Notes: generated by a model not told the origin, from the sequence alone. Shown: positions 1-8,644, counted from the stretch's first letter. The stretch is 64,000 nucleotides of DNA from Flavobacteriaceae bacterium (GCA_947446635.1 CANFHF010000001.1:1-64000), one strand, 5' to 3'. Program-made: numbers and translations.

Positions 1-774
1 CTGACTGATTTGACTCAAAACAACAGCATTATCATCGGAAAAGGACTGGCCGATAAAATGCTGCTCACAACGGGTGATATCATCAAAATCACCTCTTCCA
101 AAGGCAGTTTAGCGTCGCTTAAAATCGTTGGAATATCGCAAATTGGGATTGCCGAAATTGATGATGTGGCCAGTTATACTTCATTGGATACAGCTCAAAA
201 AATATTGGGAGAACCGACGAATTACATTACTGATATTCAAGTCAAATTGTTCGACATGACTTCGGCGCCAATCGTTGCTAAAGAGTTTCAAAGTAAATTT
301 AATGTGGACACGATAGATTATCAAACCGCCAATTCCCAGTTTGAAACTGGAAGCACGGTGCGGAGTATTATTTCGTATTCGGTAGGGGTGGTGTTACTTA
401 TTGTGGCGGGTTTTGGGATATATAATATTCTGAATATGATGATTTACGAAAAAATGGATAGCATTGCTATCTTGAAAGCGACTGGTTTTTCGGGTAGTGA
501 TGTCAAATGGATATTCGTTTCGCTATCTCTGATTATAGGTTTGGTAGGCGGATTGTTTGGGTTGTTATTTGGTTATATTTTCTCTTCCATAATTGATATT
601 ATTCCTTTTAGAACGGCTGCCTTGCCCACCATAAAAACCTATCCTATCAATTACAATCCGATGTTTTATTTTATAGGAATTGCATTTGCCTTATTCACAA
701 CGGCTATTGCCGGATTGTTCCCCGCTTTAAAAGCCAGCAGGGTAGATCCAGTAGAAATTATTAGAGGGAAATAA
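1..774 (+). CDS. ABC transporter permease, FtsX/MacB type (5' end outside window)
   Basis: The reading frame is open from base 1, so this is the C-terminal part of a longer membrane protein; the TTG at position 10 is not a credible start. What remains is a periplasmic MacB-like domain followed by the FtsX-type core: one membrane segment at about residues 120-145, a second at about 170-195 and a last one at about 220-242. The protein ends with the family-typical PALKASRVDPVEIIRGK. The ATPase gene follows after one base, so the two form one operon. The family exports lipoproteins, peptides or drugs from the inner membrane; the substrate cannot be read from the sequence. The family call is secure, the substrate open. 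Confidence 0.85.
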   Translation: MTDLTQNNSIIIGKGLADKMLLTTGDIIKITSSKGSLASLKIVGISQIGIAEIDDVASYTSLDTAQKILGEPTNYITDIQVKLFDMTSAPIVAKEFQSKFNVDTIDYQTANSQFETGSTVRSIISYSVGVVLLIVAGFGIYNILNMMIYEKMDSIAILKATGFSGSDVKWIFVSLSLIIGLVGGLFGLLFGYIFSSIIDIIPFRTAALPTIKTYPINYNPMFYFIGIAFALFTTAIAGLFPALKASRVDPVEIIRGK

Positions 775-775
775 T

Positions 776-1450
776 ATGGGAAATAAAGTAATTGAAACCA
801 TTGGTTTGTCTAAATATTTTTTTGATCCTATAAAATTTCAGGTGCTTAAAGAAATTAACATGAGTATCGATCATGGCGAGTTTGTTTCGATTGTGGGAAA
901 ATCAGGTTGCGGAAAATCAACTTTATTGTACCTGCTTTCCACTATGGATACCGATTATGAAGGGCATTTATTGATCCATGAAAAGCTAATTACAGGAAAA
1001 CCAGACAAGGAATTGGCGCAAATAAGAAGTGAAAATATTGGGTTTGTTTTTCAGTTTCATTATTTACTTTCGGAATACAATGTATTGAAAAACGTGATGT
1101 TACCAGGAATGAAGTTAGGTAAATATTCCCAGAAAGAAGTAGAGCACCGCGCCATGGAGCACCTGAAAACCTTGGACATGGAAGACCAAGCGCTTAAAAT
1201 GCCGAACCAACTCAGTGGAGGCCAAAAGCAAAGAGTGGCGATTGCGCGTGCCTTGATTAATGATCCTTTGATTATTATGGGAGACGAACCTACGGGGAAT
1301 TTAGATAAGAAAAATAGCGACCTCGTTTTTGATATTTTCAACAAACTGACCCAAGAAAACAACCAGACTTTATTGATTGTGACCCACGATTCTGATTTTG
1401 CCAAAAGAACCAATAGGATTATTACAATGGAAGACGGGAGGATTGTTTAA
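776..1450 (+). CDS. ABC transporter ATP-binding protein (LolD/MacB-like)
   Basis: This 224-aa ATPase powers the permease encoded just upstream. It has a Walker A GKSGCGKST (about residues 41-49), a Q-loop in FVFQFHYLL, the signature LSGGQKQRVAIARAL, Walker B LIIMGDEPTGNLD and the H-loop VTHD. Its length and the DEPTGNLD form of Walker B are typical of the MacB/LolD/FtsE group. The ATG lies one base after the permease stop, so translation is probably coupled. Permease first and ATPase second is common in Bacteroidota. It could serve lipoprotein release, macrolide efflux or peptide export; nothing here decides. Confidence 0.9.
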   Translation: MGNKVIETIGLSKYFFDPIKFQVLKEINMSIDHGEFVSIVGKSGCGKSTLLYLLSTMDTDYEGHLLIHEKLITGKPDKELAQIRSENIGFVFQFHYLLSEYNVLKNVMLPGMKLGKYSQKEVEHRAMEHLKTLDMEDQALKMPNQLSGGQKQRVAIARALINDPLIIMGDEPTGNLDKKNSDLVFDIFNKLTQENNQTLLIVTHDSDFAKRTNRIITMEDGRIV

Positions 1451-1551
1451 GGGTTTGCAACTTGGTGAAGTGTCGGATTAAGGAAACTAAATTTTAGGTT
1501 TTGTATTTCCCTCTAAGATAAAAAGCAAACTTTGTGCGCAGCTTTTATTTT

Positions 1552-1851
1552 CTACATTTTTAATCTGTTTCCAATATCCATTCTTTCATGTAAAACTCGT
1601 ATCACTTCAATTTCATTGTATTTGTTTTTCTTGAAAAATACTAGATGTGACTTTACTTTTGAAAATCTGTACCCTTTTCTAACTTTGCTAAAATCAAGAG
1701 CCATTCCAAAATTTTCAGAAATATATTCTACTTCGTCCAATATCAAGTTATAATAACGGTCAGCTTGTTCTAAAGACCAATTTTCAGCAGTGTAAATCCA
1801 AATTTTATTAATATCTTCAACTGCTTTTTCGCTAATAATGTATGTTGACAT
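1552..1851 (-). CDS. parE: RelE/ParE-family toxin
   Basis: This 99-aa protein reads as a ParE/RelE-superfamily toxin. It has an N-terminal Ser-x-x-Ala-x-x-Asp-Ile segment, the helix with EQADRYYNLI, and a C-terminal strand region with GYRFSKVKSHLVFF and IEVIRVLHERMD, the usual ending of ParE proteins. Family members poison DNA gyrase (ParE) or cut ribosome-bound mRNA (RelE); the pairing with a ribbon-helix-helix antitoxin points to ParE. Its ATG shares one base with the antitoxin stop (TAATG), so it is translationally coupled. It could stabilise the accessory region. Confidence 0.85.
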   Translation of the reverse strand: MSTYIISEKAVEDINKIWIYTAENWSLEQADRYYNLILDEVEYISENFGMALDFSKVRKGYRFSKVKSHLVFFKKNKYNEIEVIRVLHERMDIGNRLKM

Positions 1852-2096
1852 TATTTTTGAAAGTTAGCTTTGAGTTGTTCTAGATTTGAATTACGGTCAA
1901 AATTTGTTATCCGCCCACTTTTTTCTCCAATTTTAAGTTCATGTATTAGAGATTTTGTTTTGTTTTCCTCTTCTTCAAAAACTCTTAAAGCAGTTCTGAC
2001 AACTTCGCTTACGGAGCTATATTTCCCGGATGTAATTTGTTCATTAATAAAACTTTCAAAATAGTTTCCTAATACTATTGATGTATTTCGTGCCAT
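1851..2096 (-). CDS. parD: Antitoxin, ParD-like ribbon-helix-helix protein
   Basis: This is an 81-aa antitoxin. Residues 1-45 form the DNA-binding ribbon-helix-helix (MARNTSIVLGNYFESFI, then the second helix VSEVVRTALRVFEEEE). The rest is a charged, probably disordered tail that would wrap the toxin. Antitoxin-first order with a one-base overlap into the toxin is the classic parDE layout. The protein should neutralise ParE and repress its own operon; a perfect inverted repeat 17-35 bases upstream of the start (2113-2131) is a good candidate operator. The ATG at 2096 fits the family start. Confidence 0.85.
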   Translation of the reverse strand: MARNTSIVLGNYFESFINEQITSGKYSSVSEVVRTALRVFEEEENKTKSLIHELKIGEKSGRITNFDRNSNLEQLKANFQK

Positions 2097-2112
2097 ATAC
2101 TTTTTTTGCTAA

Positions 2113-2131
2113 AGTACCAATTTATGGTACT
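2113..2131 (-). promoter_or_regulatory. Candidate ParD operator (inverted repeat)
   Basis: AGTACC-aatttat-GGTACT is a perfect 6-bp inverted repeat centred about 26 bases upstream of the parD start. Position and symmetry fit autoregulation by a ribbon-helix-helix dimer. The assignment rests on position only. Confidence 0.45.
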
Positions 2132-2272
2132 CTAAACAAGTTTATTGCTGATTTTTTTCGTTTAAGCATAGGCTTCAAGGCTTTGAAGCTAAATAGCTGC
2201 GCTAACGAATGGAATTAGGAATCACAAGTCCGAGGGTTATGTTCAATATCGGGGTTCGGCTTTTATTTTATC

Positions 2273-2905
2273 CTATTTTTCAGAAATACCAATGTACTTT
2301 TTTAATTCAGTTTGTTTTTCTGCTTGTTTTATTAAAAAGTCTGCTACGTCAGCTCTATTAATTCCGCCTATATTAATTCCTTTGAATAATTTGTTTTCAA
2401 TACGGTATTTTTCTGTCAATTCTTTATCTAATAGCCTTCCCGGTCTTACAACTGTCCAATTCAGATCTGAATTAGTGATAATTTCCTCCATTTTAGTTTT
2501 GTCGGCATAAACGTCTTTTAAAAAGTATTTTAAAAACATCTTTACAAGCCAAGAAACATATTTTTTGCTTTCTCCTGCTCCAAATCCGGTAACAAAAATA
2601 AATGGAATATCTATTTTGTTCTCCCTATCTATTTCCAAAATTAATTTTGCAAAATCTGAAAAAAGGGTAGTAGCTTTCATATTCTTCCCAGTCCCCAATG
2701 TTATAATTAGAGCATCTGCGTTTTGGATTGAATTTAATAGGTCAGCTTTATTAGTTGCATCACCAAGTATCATTTTTAACGATTTTTTCTCTTCTATTTC
2801 AATTTCAGATCGAGAAAGGGTAGTTATTGAATGATTTCTATTTAATCCTCTTTTTACTGCTTCTAATCCAATTCCAGCCGAGGCTCCTATGATTGTTATA
2901 TTCAT
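2273..2905 (-). CDS. NAD(P)-binding Rossmann-fold protein (NmrA/YwnB-like atypical SDR)
   Basis: This 210-aa protein starts with a Rossmann nucleotide-binding loop, ITIIGASAGIGLEAV, and continues with the elements of atypical short-chain dehydrogenases: DALIITLGTG at the end of the fourth strand, FIFVTGFGAGES, and WTVVRPGRL near residue 155, which is typical of NmrA/YwnB-type NAD(P)H-binding proteins. The classical YxxxK pair is not obvious, so it may sense redox cofactors or act on an unknown substrate. It lies in the accessory region, with a weak palindrome remnant downstream (about 2199-2245) and a strong palindrome upstream (2940-3073), so it may be a mobile cassette gene. Confidence 0.75.
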   Translation of the reverse strand: MNITIIGASAGIGLEAVKRGLNRNHSITTLSRSEIEIEEKKSLKMILGDATNKADLLNSIQNADALIITLGTGKNMKATTLFSDFAKLILEIDRENKIDIPFIFVTGFGAGESKKYVSWLVKMFLKYFLKDVYADKTKMEEIITNSDLNWTVVRPGRLLDKELTEKYRIENKLFKGINIGGINRADVADFLIKQAEKQTELKKYIGISEK

Positions 2906-2939
2906 TTAGATTTTTTATTAATTTCGGTTTTGAGCTGAC

Positions 2940-3073
2940 CGCTAACGGTTTGCAGATTTGCGATGTGGCGGGCTTAGTAGCAGTATTTTTCATTTTACCT
3001 CAAATGTTTATTAGAAGCAGAATGTTTCAATTACCACTAAACCCGCCATATCCGCAAATGTGCTGTTATGGGC
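2940..3073 (-). repeat. Large attC-like imperfect palindrome P1
   Basis: The left arm (2952-2980) and right arm (3034-3063) pair at 25 of 29 positions with one bulged base, around a loop of about 53 bases. The outer ends are TAACGGTTTGCAG (2943-2955) and GTGCTGTTA (3060-3068), identical to those of the palindrome at 3731-3863. Outer TAAC/GTTA pairing, an unpaired spacer and an inner stem with an extra-helical base match attC architecture. It begins 6 bases after the stop of the membrane-protein gene. Confidence 0.6.
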
Positions 3074-3078
3074 TGGTT

Positions 3079-3567
3079 TTAATACCTTTTCATTATTGCA
3101 GCGAAAATTGTCGCATAAAGAAATATTGATAAAACAAAAATTATACCTGTCCAAATAAGCGAGGCTACAGCCCAATTTTTCCTGATTTTGTTTTTATCGT
3201 CATTAGCCCAAATAATAATAAATATAAAGCCAACCAAAGGAATAATAGTAATTAAAAAGTTCACCAACCAATCTCCAACTGTAAGGTTTTGCTCATTACC
3301 TTGAGATAAAACTTCTTCTTTATCGTTTGAAACAACGTCTGATTTATTATTAATTAAGGCAATAGAAAAAATAAGAAGAGATATTGGAACAATTATCATT
3401 AAAGTTGAAATGATAAGGTCTGCTGGTTTTTCTTTGTAGTAATCCCAACTTGAACCTGTGAATCGTTGAATACTCCAATATAAGTCAGATACTATCCAAA
3501 ATATTGAACTTATCATTAAAAGTATCGCTGCGTTTTTATTTTTCATTTTATAAATTTTAAAAGTCAT
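3079..3567 (-). CDS. Small multi-pass membrane protein, function unknown
   Basis: I do not recognise a named function for this 162-aa protein. Four hydrophobic segments are clear, at about residues 12-28, 49-72, 102-124 and 136-158. A polar stretch (about 73-98, with SNDKEEVLSQGNEQN) separates the two halves. The second half, GDWLVNFLITIIPLVG then WANDDKNKIRKNWA, has the look of small flavobacterial membrane proteins in which a charged loop with N and K residues precedes the last helix. An internal ATG at residue 8 is an alternative start. It stands alone between two attC-like palindromes, which makes it a single-gene cassette candidate. Confidence 0.6.
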   Translation of the reverse strand: MTFKIYKMKNKNAAILLMISSIFWIVSDLYWSIQRFTGSSWDYYKEKPADLIISTLMIIVPISLLIFSIALINNKSDVVSNDKEEVLSQGNEQNLTVGDWLVNFLITIIPLVGFIFIIIWANDDKNKIRKNWAVASLIWTGIIFVLSIFLYATIFAAIMKRY

Positions 3568-3730
3568 TCTTACTCTTATGGCTTTTCAGATTACGCCCCG
3601 TTTTTAAAGTTGTTTCTGGACTCAACTTTTGTTTTTCATTTTTACAAAATATTTTTTAAGAACTATAAAAGTTATCCTTTGGCGGTTCTCTCGTCTGTCG
3701 TTTTCCGTTCGGTTGTCGTTTCATAAACTT

Positions 3731-3863
3731 GCCCATAACGGTTTGCAGCTACCCGAAGGGCGGGACTTTTACCACAAAACTTGATTTGAAAAACTATGTT
3801 TGATTAACCACAAAACTGTCTTTGGAACACGAAACCCCGCCTTTTGGGTAGGTGCTGTTAGGC
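3731..3863 (-). repeat. Large attC-like imperfect palindrome P2
   Basis: The left arm (3745-3764) pairs with the right arm (3836-3855) at 17 of 20 positions, and at 19 of 20 if G-T wobbles on one strand are counted. The ends are TAACGGTTTGCAG (3736-3748) and GTGCTGTTA (3852-3860), shared with P1 although the inner arms are unrelated. Read on the minus strand it begins with GCCTAAC, a perfect attC R'' box (RYYYAAC); the far end, GTTATGG, departs from the R' consensus. Confidence 0.6.
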
Positions 3864-3919
3864 AATCGTGCTTCTTTTTCGTCCGCTTGTTTGTCGGTCG
3901 TTTTGGTCGTGCGGTAGGG

Positions 3920-3986
3920 CAGACACACTCTTTGCCAAGCTTGGGTTTGTGCGTTGGTTTGTGCGGCTTGGCAATGTGTGTGGCTG
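3920..3986. repeat. Imperfect palindrome P3 downstream of hsdMS
   Basis: The arms 3920-3940 and 3966-3986 match at 18 of 21 positions around a 25-base loop and contain a perfect 9-bp TTGCCAAGC/GCTTGGCAA. It lies 16 bases after the hsdMS stop, so it could also end transcription, though no T-run follows. It shares the CTCTTT / AATGTG core, with the same two mismatches, with the palindrome at 8575-8644 on the other side of the hsd genes. Confidence 0.6.
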
Positions 3987-4002
3987 TGAAGCGTTGGCAT
4001 AT

Positions 4003-6000
4003 TTAATTCCATATTGATTTGCCCCCTATAATGAGCTTTTCATTCATTTTATTTATTTCTTGTTTCATTTTATTTATTTCAAATTCTAAGATTTCCTGCT
4101 TTGAAACTATTTCGTTTTGGAGGTCAATTGAAGGACATGGTATTTCTAAGTCATGTAAATCATCTTTATCTAATGAAACATTAGAAGTTCCAGTCATAAG
4201 TGAAGCAATTACTTCTTCTTTCATTGCTGTAAGAATAAAGTATAGGTATTTTGGATTTAATCTTGTTTCGTCAATAACCTCAATACCGCACATAATGTTA
4301 GCCAAAGCAAATTTTCCTTCTATGTAATGAAGTCTTCTTACACTAGCATGTCCATGACCAGTTGAGGATACAATTGGTACACATATAGCTTTACAGTCGA
4401 AAGAGTAGTCTTTTGATGTTTTAAACTCTTCGGCAGTAACTACAAAAGGATAATCACCTTCCTCTGTACTTTGTGCTCCTGTATCTCCTTTAAAAATACG
4501 AACTAAGTCATTTGAGAGCTTAATTTTTGGATAGTTTGAGGAATTTGCATAATGAACAGCTTTATATCTTCTTCCAATAAGGCTTATGTACTTGTCTTCT
4601 AAAATTTCACTTTTACTAACAGTATGATATTCAACTAATTTACTAGAGTTGGGCAACCCGTTTTTGTAGTTTAATAAAATTTTGCTAGCTTCATTTAAAT
4701 CATTTTTCTCAATGGGTCTTCTAGCTCCTGTTTGTGTATAACCATCATCAAATATTCTAATGAATAAGATATCGTCCTTATGCTTACTTATCGATGAATC
4801 AATAAATAATATGTGAGTTTTAACACTCGCATATGGCTTGAATACACCATGTGGTAACTCAACAACTGCATAAAGTAAATTGTCGTTAATTAATTTTTCC
4901 CGTAATGATTTATAAGAAACGTAATTATTATGAAGAACGCCTTCTGGGATTACTATTCCTGCTTTTTTAGAACCATTTAAATGTTCAATAATATAATCAA
5001 GAAATAAGATTTCTGATTTATTTGCTTGGATAGTGAATTTTTTATGTGGTCTGATACCTCCCTTTGGAGTCATGAAAGGCGGATTTGCTAAAACGATATC
5101 AAAGCTTTCGTTCCATCGTTCTTCGCTACTTAAAGTGTCGTATTCGTGAATGTTTGGTGTGTTAAAACCATGCAAATAGAGATTTACTAAACTAAGGCGA
5201 ACCATATCAGGGCTAATGTCATAACCTGCAAAATTTTTAATTAGTTTTTTTCGATCATCAGGAGTTAGAGAGTCACCTAAGTTATTAAAAGGCTTTTTAT
5301 CTAGTTTATTATAATCAAATATGGTTTGTTGTTTTTTGTTATCTTTTGAATATTTGAGTAGAATATGTTTATAAGCTGAAATTAAAAATCCAGCAGTTCC
5401 ACAGGAAGGGTCTAAAATTGTTTCATTTTTATCAGGGTCAACAATTGCAACCAAAAAGTCAATTATATGGCGTGGTGTTCTGAATTGCCCTGCATCTCCT
5501 TGCGAACCCATTACCGAAAGCAAATATTCAAAAGCATCACCGAGTTTTTCGCTGTGGGTGTATTCAAATTCGCCAATCGTTTTCAGAAACATCTTTAATG
5601 TTTCAGGGTCTCTGTAAGGTAAATAAGCATTGTTGAAGATGTCCCTAAATAGTTGAGGAATGTTTGGATTTTTCTCCATACCTGCAATTGCATCTGAATA
5701 AAGGGTAAGCATTTCATTAGCGGTAACTTTTGGGTGCATCAGCATATCCCAAGCGTATTTGCTGAACTCAATTACTTTATCCTTTTTTCGGTCATTTGGA
5801 AATTTCGGGTCTGGTACTTTGTAATCAGAAAAGAATTTAGATTGCCCACCCAATTCAACAGCTTCTTTGTCCATGTCGTCCATGAACTTGTATATTAAGC
5901 CAATGGTAATTTGCTCAATTTGTGCTTTTGGGTCGGGAAGTTTACCTACCAAAATATCTCTGCAGTCGTCTATTCTTCTTTTCGTTTGTGTATCTAACAT
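4003..6000 (-). CDS. hsdM: Type I restriction-modification DNA methyltransferase (HsdM) fused to a half specificity subunit
   Basis: This 665-aa protein joins a complete HsdM adenine methyltransferase to a single target-recognition module. Residues 1-130 are the N-terminal HsdM helical domain. The SAM-binding motif ILDPSCGTAGFL sits at about 196-207 and the catalytic LANPPF at 304-309. From about residue 485 it reads as HsdS: one recognition domain (KIKLSNDLVRIFKGDTGAQS through MTGTSNVSLDKDDL and LEIPCPSIDLQNEIV) ending in a coiled coil. A full HsdS has two recognition domains; here there is one, and no other hsdS is nearby. Two copies would have to pair, which predicts a symmetric bipartite target. 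It follows hsdR by 12 bases on the same strand. Confidence 0.9.
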   Translation of the reverse strand: MLDTQTKRRIDDCRDILVGKLPDPKAQIEQITIGLIYKFMDDMDKEAVELGGQSKFFSDYKVPDPKFPNDRKKDKVIEFSKYAWDMLMHPKVTANEMLTLYSDAIAGMEKNPNIPQLFRDIFNNAYLPYRDPETLKMFLKTIGEFEYTHSEKLGDAFEYLLSVMGSQGDAGQFRTPRHIIDFLVAIVDPDKNETILDPSCGTAGFLISAYKHILLKYSKDNKKQQTIFDYNKLDKKPFNNLGDSLTPDDRKKLIKNFAGYDISPDMVRLSLVNLYLHGFNTPNIHEYDTLSSEERWNESFDIVLANPPFMTPKGGIRPHKKFTIQANKSEILFLDYIIEHLNGSKKAGIVIPEGVLHNNYVSYKSLREKLINDNLLYAVVELPHGVFKPYASVKTHILFIDSSISKHKDDILFIRIFDDGYTQTGARRPIEKNDLNEASKILLNYKNGLPNSSKLVEYHTVSKSEILEDKYISLIGRRYKAVHYANSSNYPKIKLSNDLVRIFKGDTGAQSTEEGDYPFVVTAEEFKTSKDYSFDCKAICVPIVSSTGHGHASVRRLHYIEGKFALANIMCGIEVIDETRLNPKYLYFILTAMKEEVIASLMTGTSNVSLDKDDLHDLEIPCPSIDLQNEIVSKQEILEFEINKMKQEINKMNEKLIIGGKSIWN

Positions 6001-6012
6001 AAATTCCTTTTG

Positions 6013-8541
6013 TTAAGCAGCGAACCGCTCTAAATTGATGTAATCTTTGATGTATACAGGAATCACTTCCCTGTACTTAATGGCAACTGCCTTGAATTGC
6101 GTAATGGTAAGCGTTGGATGCGTTTGTAAGGCCTGAAAATCTTTTGCTTCAATGATTTTTCGTATGTCTTGATCAACTATGTATGCTTTAAAAAAATACT
6201 TCAATGCTCTTAGGTTTACATCTTCTTCTGTTGGGTAGATAGACATGAACTTATCAAACTCTTCTTCCAGTAATTCGTCTTTGGACTTGAATTTAGGAAT
6301 GATACCAAAGATTTTTTCTACCACTTCACGAATAGAAACCTTTCGGTCAATCTTGGCTGCTTTTCTTATTTTTTCAAGATTGAAATATTCATGTGGTTTG
6401 TCGAAAATTTCTTGTTGAATGTGGCTTGCCACTTGTTCCCAGTTTCCTAGTTCCACATTCTTTTTGATGATGTCGTCCATAATGATGCGGTCTTCAAACT
6501 TTCTAAAAAGTTCTCTGTCAATTCGCATTCCTTCAGGACCAATGGGTTCTTCAACTAAACTCAATAAAGGGTCAGGTTGAAAGGTAGTGTATTTGTCAAT
6601 ATCAACGCCACCACCACCACCTTCGCCATTTCCTGTTTTAGGTTGTGGCAGTTTTAGTTTTTCATCATAGTCAAACTTTTCTTCGAAGTATTCGCAGTTT
6701 GCAAAGAAGTCGAACAGTTTAAATATTTCCTTGTCGTGACGAATAATTTCTTCTTCGTTCAGTTCGTTTTTGAATTTGTATTCAAAAGTGTTTTTGCGTG
6801 TTCCTCTTCCTTTAATTTGCACAAAGTCGGCAGGACTAAAAATTGGCCTCATCATACAGATGTTCAGCAAATCAGGACAATCGTAACCAGTAGTCATCAT
6901 GCCAACTGTAACGCAAACCCTTGTTTTACATGATTTATAACCTTCGAGCCAAGTGGTCTTTCCACTCAAATTGTTGTTGGTAAAGTTGATTGTCATTTGC
7001 TGTGCATCACCAATTTGAGAAGTAACCTGAACCGCAAAATCAGAATTGTATTTGCCTGGAAAAAGTTGTTCCGCGAATTCATTCAATTGTTCTGTTAGTT
7101 TTCGAGCATGGTTTTGGCTTACTGCGAAAATGATTGTTTTGCCAATTTCGTTAGTGATTGGGTCACGCAAAGCGTTTTCCAAAAAGGTTTGGCAAAAAAT
7201 GCTATTTGTTTTTTCGGAGAAAAATTTCTTTTCAAAATCACGTGACACAAATGTTTCCTCTGCTTCTCCTTCTTCGGTTGTTATTGCTACTGCATAACCC
7301 TTATCAGAAAGCAATTGAGTTGTAATTTCAGTTCGGGCGTCTAAAACTTTTGGATTAATCAAAAAACCATCTTTCACACCATCAATCAAAGAATAGCGGA
7401 AAGTTGGGTCGCCACCCTCACAACCGAAGGTTGAGTAGGTATCTCGCAACATTCTCCGTTCAATCTCTCTCGGGTCATTTTCTTTTACCTTTTCAGGGTC
7501 AACGCCTTTTAAATAATCTTTTGGTGTTGCAGTTAATCCCAATTTGTACCCATGAAAATATTCAAAAACCGCTCTCGCATTTCCGGAAATAGAACGGTGA
7601 GCTTCATCTGAAATTAAAAGGTCAAAGTCTGTTGGTGAAAAATCATAGCGGTATTTATCATTGTGCATCAATGATTGAATAGTCGTAACCAAAATATCGC
7701 ATTTTCTCCAATCGCTTTTATGTTCTTTGAAAATGAAAGTCGTATAATCTGGTTTCAGATATTCTGTAAATGCTTTCCATGCTTGGTCTTCCAATTCCAA
7801 ACGGTCAACCAAAAACAAAACTCGTCTTGCGTTTTGGGTTCTCAAAAACAATCTGATAACAGCAGCAGAAGTAAGTGTCTTTCCAGTTCCAGTAGCCATT
7901 TCAAAAAGAAATCTGTCCTTTCCTTCTGCAACAGCAACTTGTAAAGCTTGAATTGCTTTTAGTTGGTAATGCCTTAAAAATCTAAGACCGTTTGACCAAA
8001 TAAAATCCTTGCTTGCTTCAATGCTTCCGTTCCATTCAGGTTTTTCGGCATAGTCTGGCATTTGTACCTTAACAATATAATCAAATGTTGCTTCTTCTTC
8101 AGCAAGTGAATCTCTTTCGGGATTCCAGTTTTTAATTGCTCCAATTTCTTCGGGTGAAGGAAATTTGTAAATCGGTTTTGGATTTCCTTTTGTAGTGTCC
8201 CATAGATAATGAACAATTCCATTAGAAAGAATTACATATCTCGCACCAACTGTTTTAGCGTATTTTCTTGCTTGTTCTTTTGCTACAAGCGGATGAAGGC
8301 TTTCCTTTTTTGCTTCAAGAACACAAATTGGTTTATTGTCACTGTCAACAAGTAAAAAGTCTAAAGAACCATTCTTTGTTTTCTCATAATCGTTGCCCCA
8401 TGCGTCAATTTCTTGTTGCGTAATTTTCACATGATTTTCAAGCAGAATGTTTGCTTTTCCTTCCTCATTGTCAAAGAATCTCCATCCCGCCTCTGTCAGC
8501 AGTTGGTTTATTTTAATTCTTGCATGAGCTTCATTTTTCAT
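6013..8541 (-). CDS. hsdR: Type I restriction endonuclease subunit R
   Basis: This 842-aa protein is the DNA-translocating, cutting subunit of a type I system. The N-terminal nuclease domain has the PD-(D/E)xK signature LDFLLVD then VLEAKK (D61, E76, K78). The SF2 helicase motor follows, with Walker A MATGTGKT (about 215-222), DEAH (312-315), TATP (337-340) and the motif VI stretch QIKGRGTRKN. The length fits the EcoEI-like (type IB) group. A glycine-rich linker, GNGEGGGGG, comes before the C-terminal domain that contacts HsdM. It is the first gene of the hsdR-hsdMS operon. The reading frame is intact, so the system may be active. Confidence 0.92.
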   Translation of the reverse strand: MKNEAHARIKINQLLTEAGWRFFDNEEGKANILLENHVKITQQEIDAWGNDYEKTKNGSLDFLLVDSDNKPICVLEAKKESLHPLVAKEQARKYAKTVGARYVILSNGIVHYLWDTTKGNPKPIYKFPSPEEIGAIKNWNPERDSLAEEEATFDYIVKVQMPDYAEKPEWNGSIEASKDFIWSNGLRFLRHYQLKAIQALQVAVAEGKDRFLFEMATGTGKTLTSAAVIRLFLRTQNARRVLFLVDRLELEDQAWKAFTEYLKPDYTTFIFKEHKSDWRKCDILVTTIQSLMHNDKYRYDFSPTDFDLLISDEAHRSISGNARAVFEYFHGYKLGLTATPKDYLKGVDPEKVKENDPREIERRMLRDTYSTFGCEGGDPTFRYSLIDGVKDGFLINPKVLDARTEITTQLLSDKGYAVAITTEEGEAEETFVSRDFEKKFFSEKTNSIFCQTFLENALRDPITNEIGKTIIFAVSQNHARKLTEQLNEFAEQLFPGKYNSDFAVQVTSQIGDAQQMTINFTNNNLSGKTTWLEGYKSCKTRVCVTVGMMTTGYDCPDLLNICMMRPIFSPADFVQIKGRGTRKNTFEYKFKNELNEEEIIRHDKEIFKLFDFFANCEYFEEKFDYDEKLKLPQPKTGNGEGGGGGVDIDKYTTFQPDPLLSLVEEPIGPEGMRIDRELFRKFEDRIIMDDIIKKNVELGNWEQVASHIQQEIFDKPHEYFNLEKIRKAAKIDRKVSIREVVEKIFGIIPKFKSKDELLEEEFDKFMSIYPTEEDVNLRALKYFFKAYIVDQDIRKIIEAKDFQALQTHPTLTITQFKAVAIKYREVIPVYIKDYINLERFAA

Positions 8542-8574
8542 TTTCTGTATCTATATTTTTTGTCGTGCGTTGGC

Positions 8575-8644
8575 AAAATTCAAGCTCTTTTGGTTTTTTG
8601 TTTGGGCTTTGCGTGTCGGCAAAAACCAAATGTGCTTGAATGTG
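8575..8644. repeat. Imperfect palindrome P4 upstream of hsdR
   Basis: The arms 8575-8598 and 8621-8644 match at 20 of 24 positions, with perfect blocks ATTCAAGC and TTTGGTTTTT around a 22-base loop. The central CTCTTT / AATGTG core and its two mismatches are the same as in the palindrome at 3920-3986, although the outer and inner arms differ. It lies 34 bases upstream of the hsdR start, so it may also affect hsd expression. Confidence 0.55.

Noticed and set aside
2199..2245. A further attC-like site after the NAD(P)-binding protein gene
   Set aside because: CTAAC and GTTATG stand about 40 bases apart, but the sequence between them hardly pairs, so I do not list it as a separate site; it may be a degenerate one.
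3794..4012. Two overlapping frames (68-72 codons, both strands) between the membrane-protein and hsd genes
   Set aside because: They run through palindromes P2 and P3 and have no protein-like composition; the openness on both strands comes from the inverted repeats.
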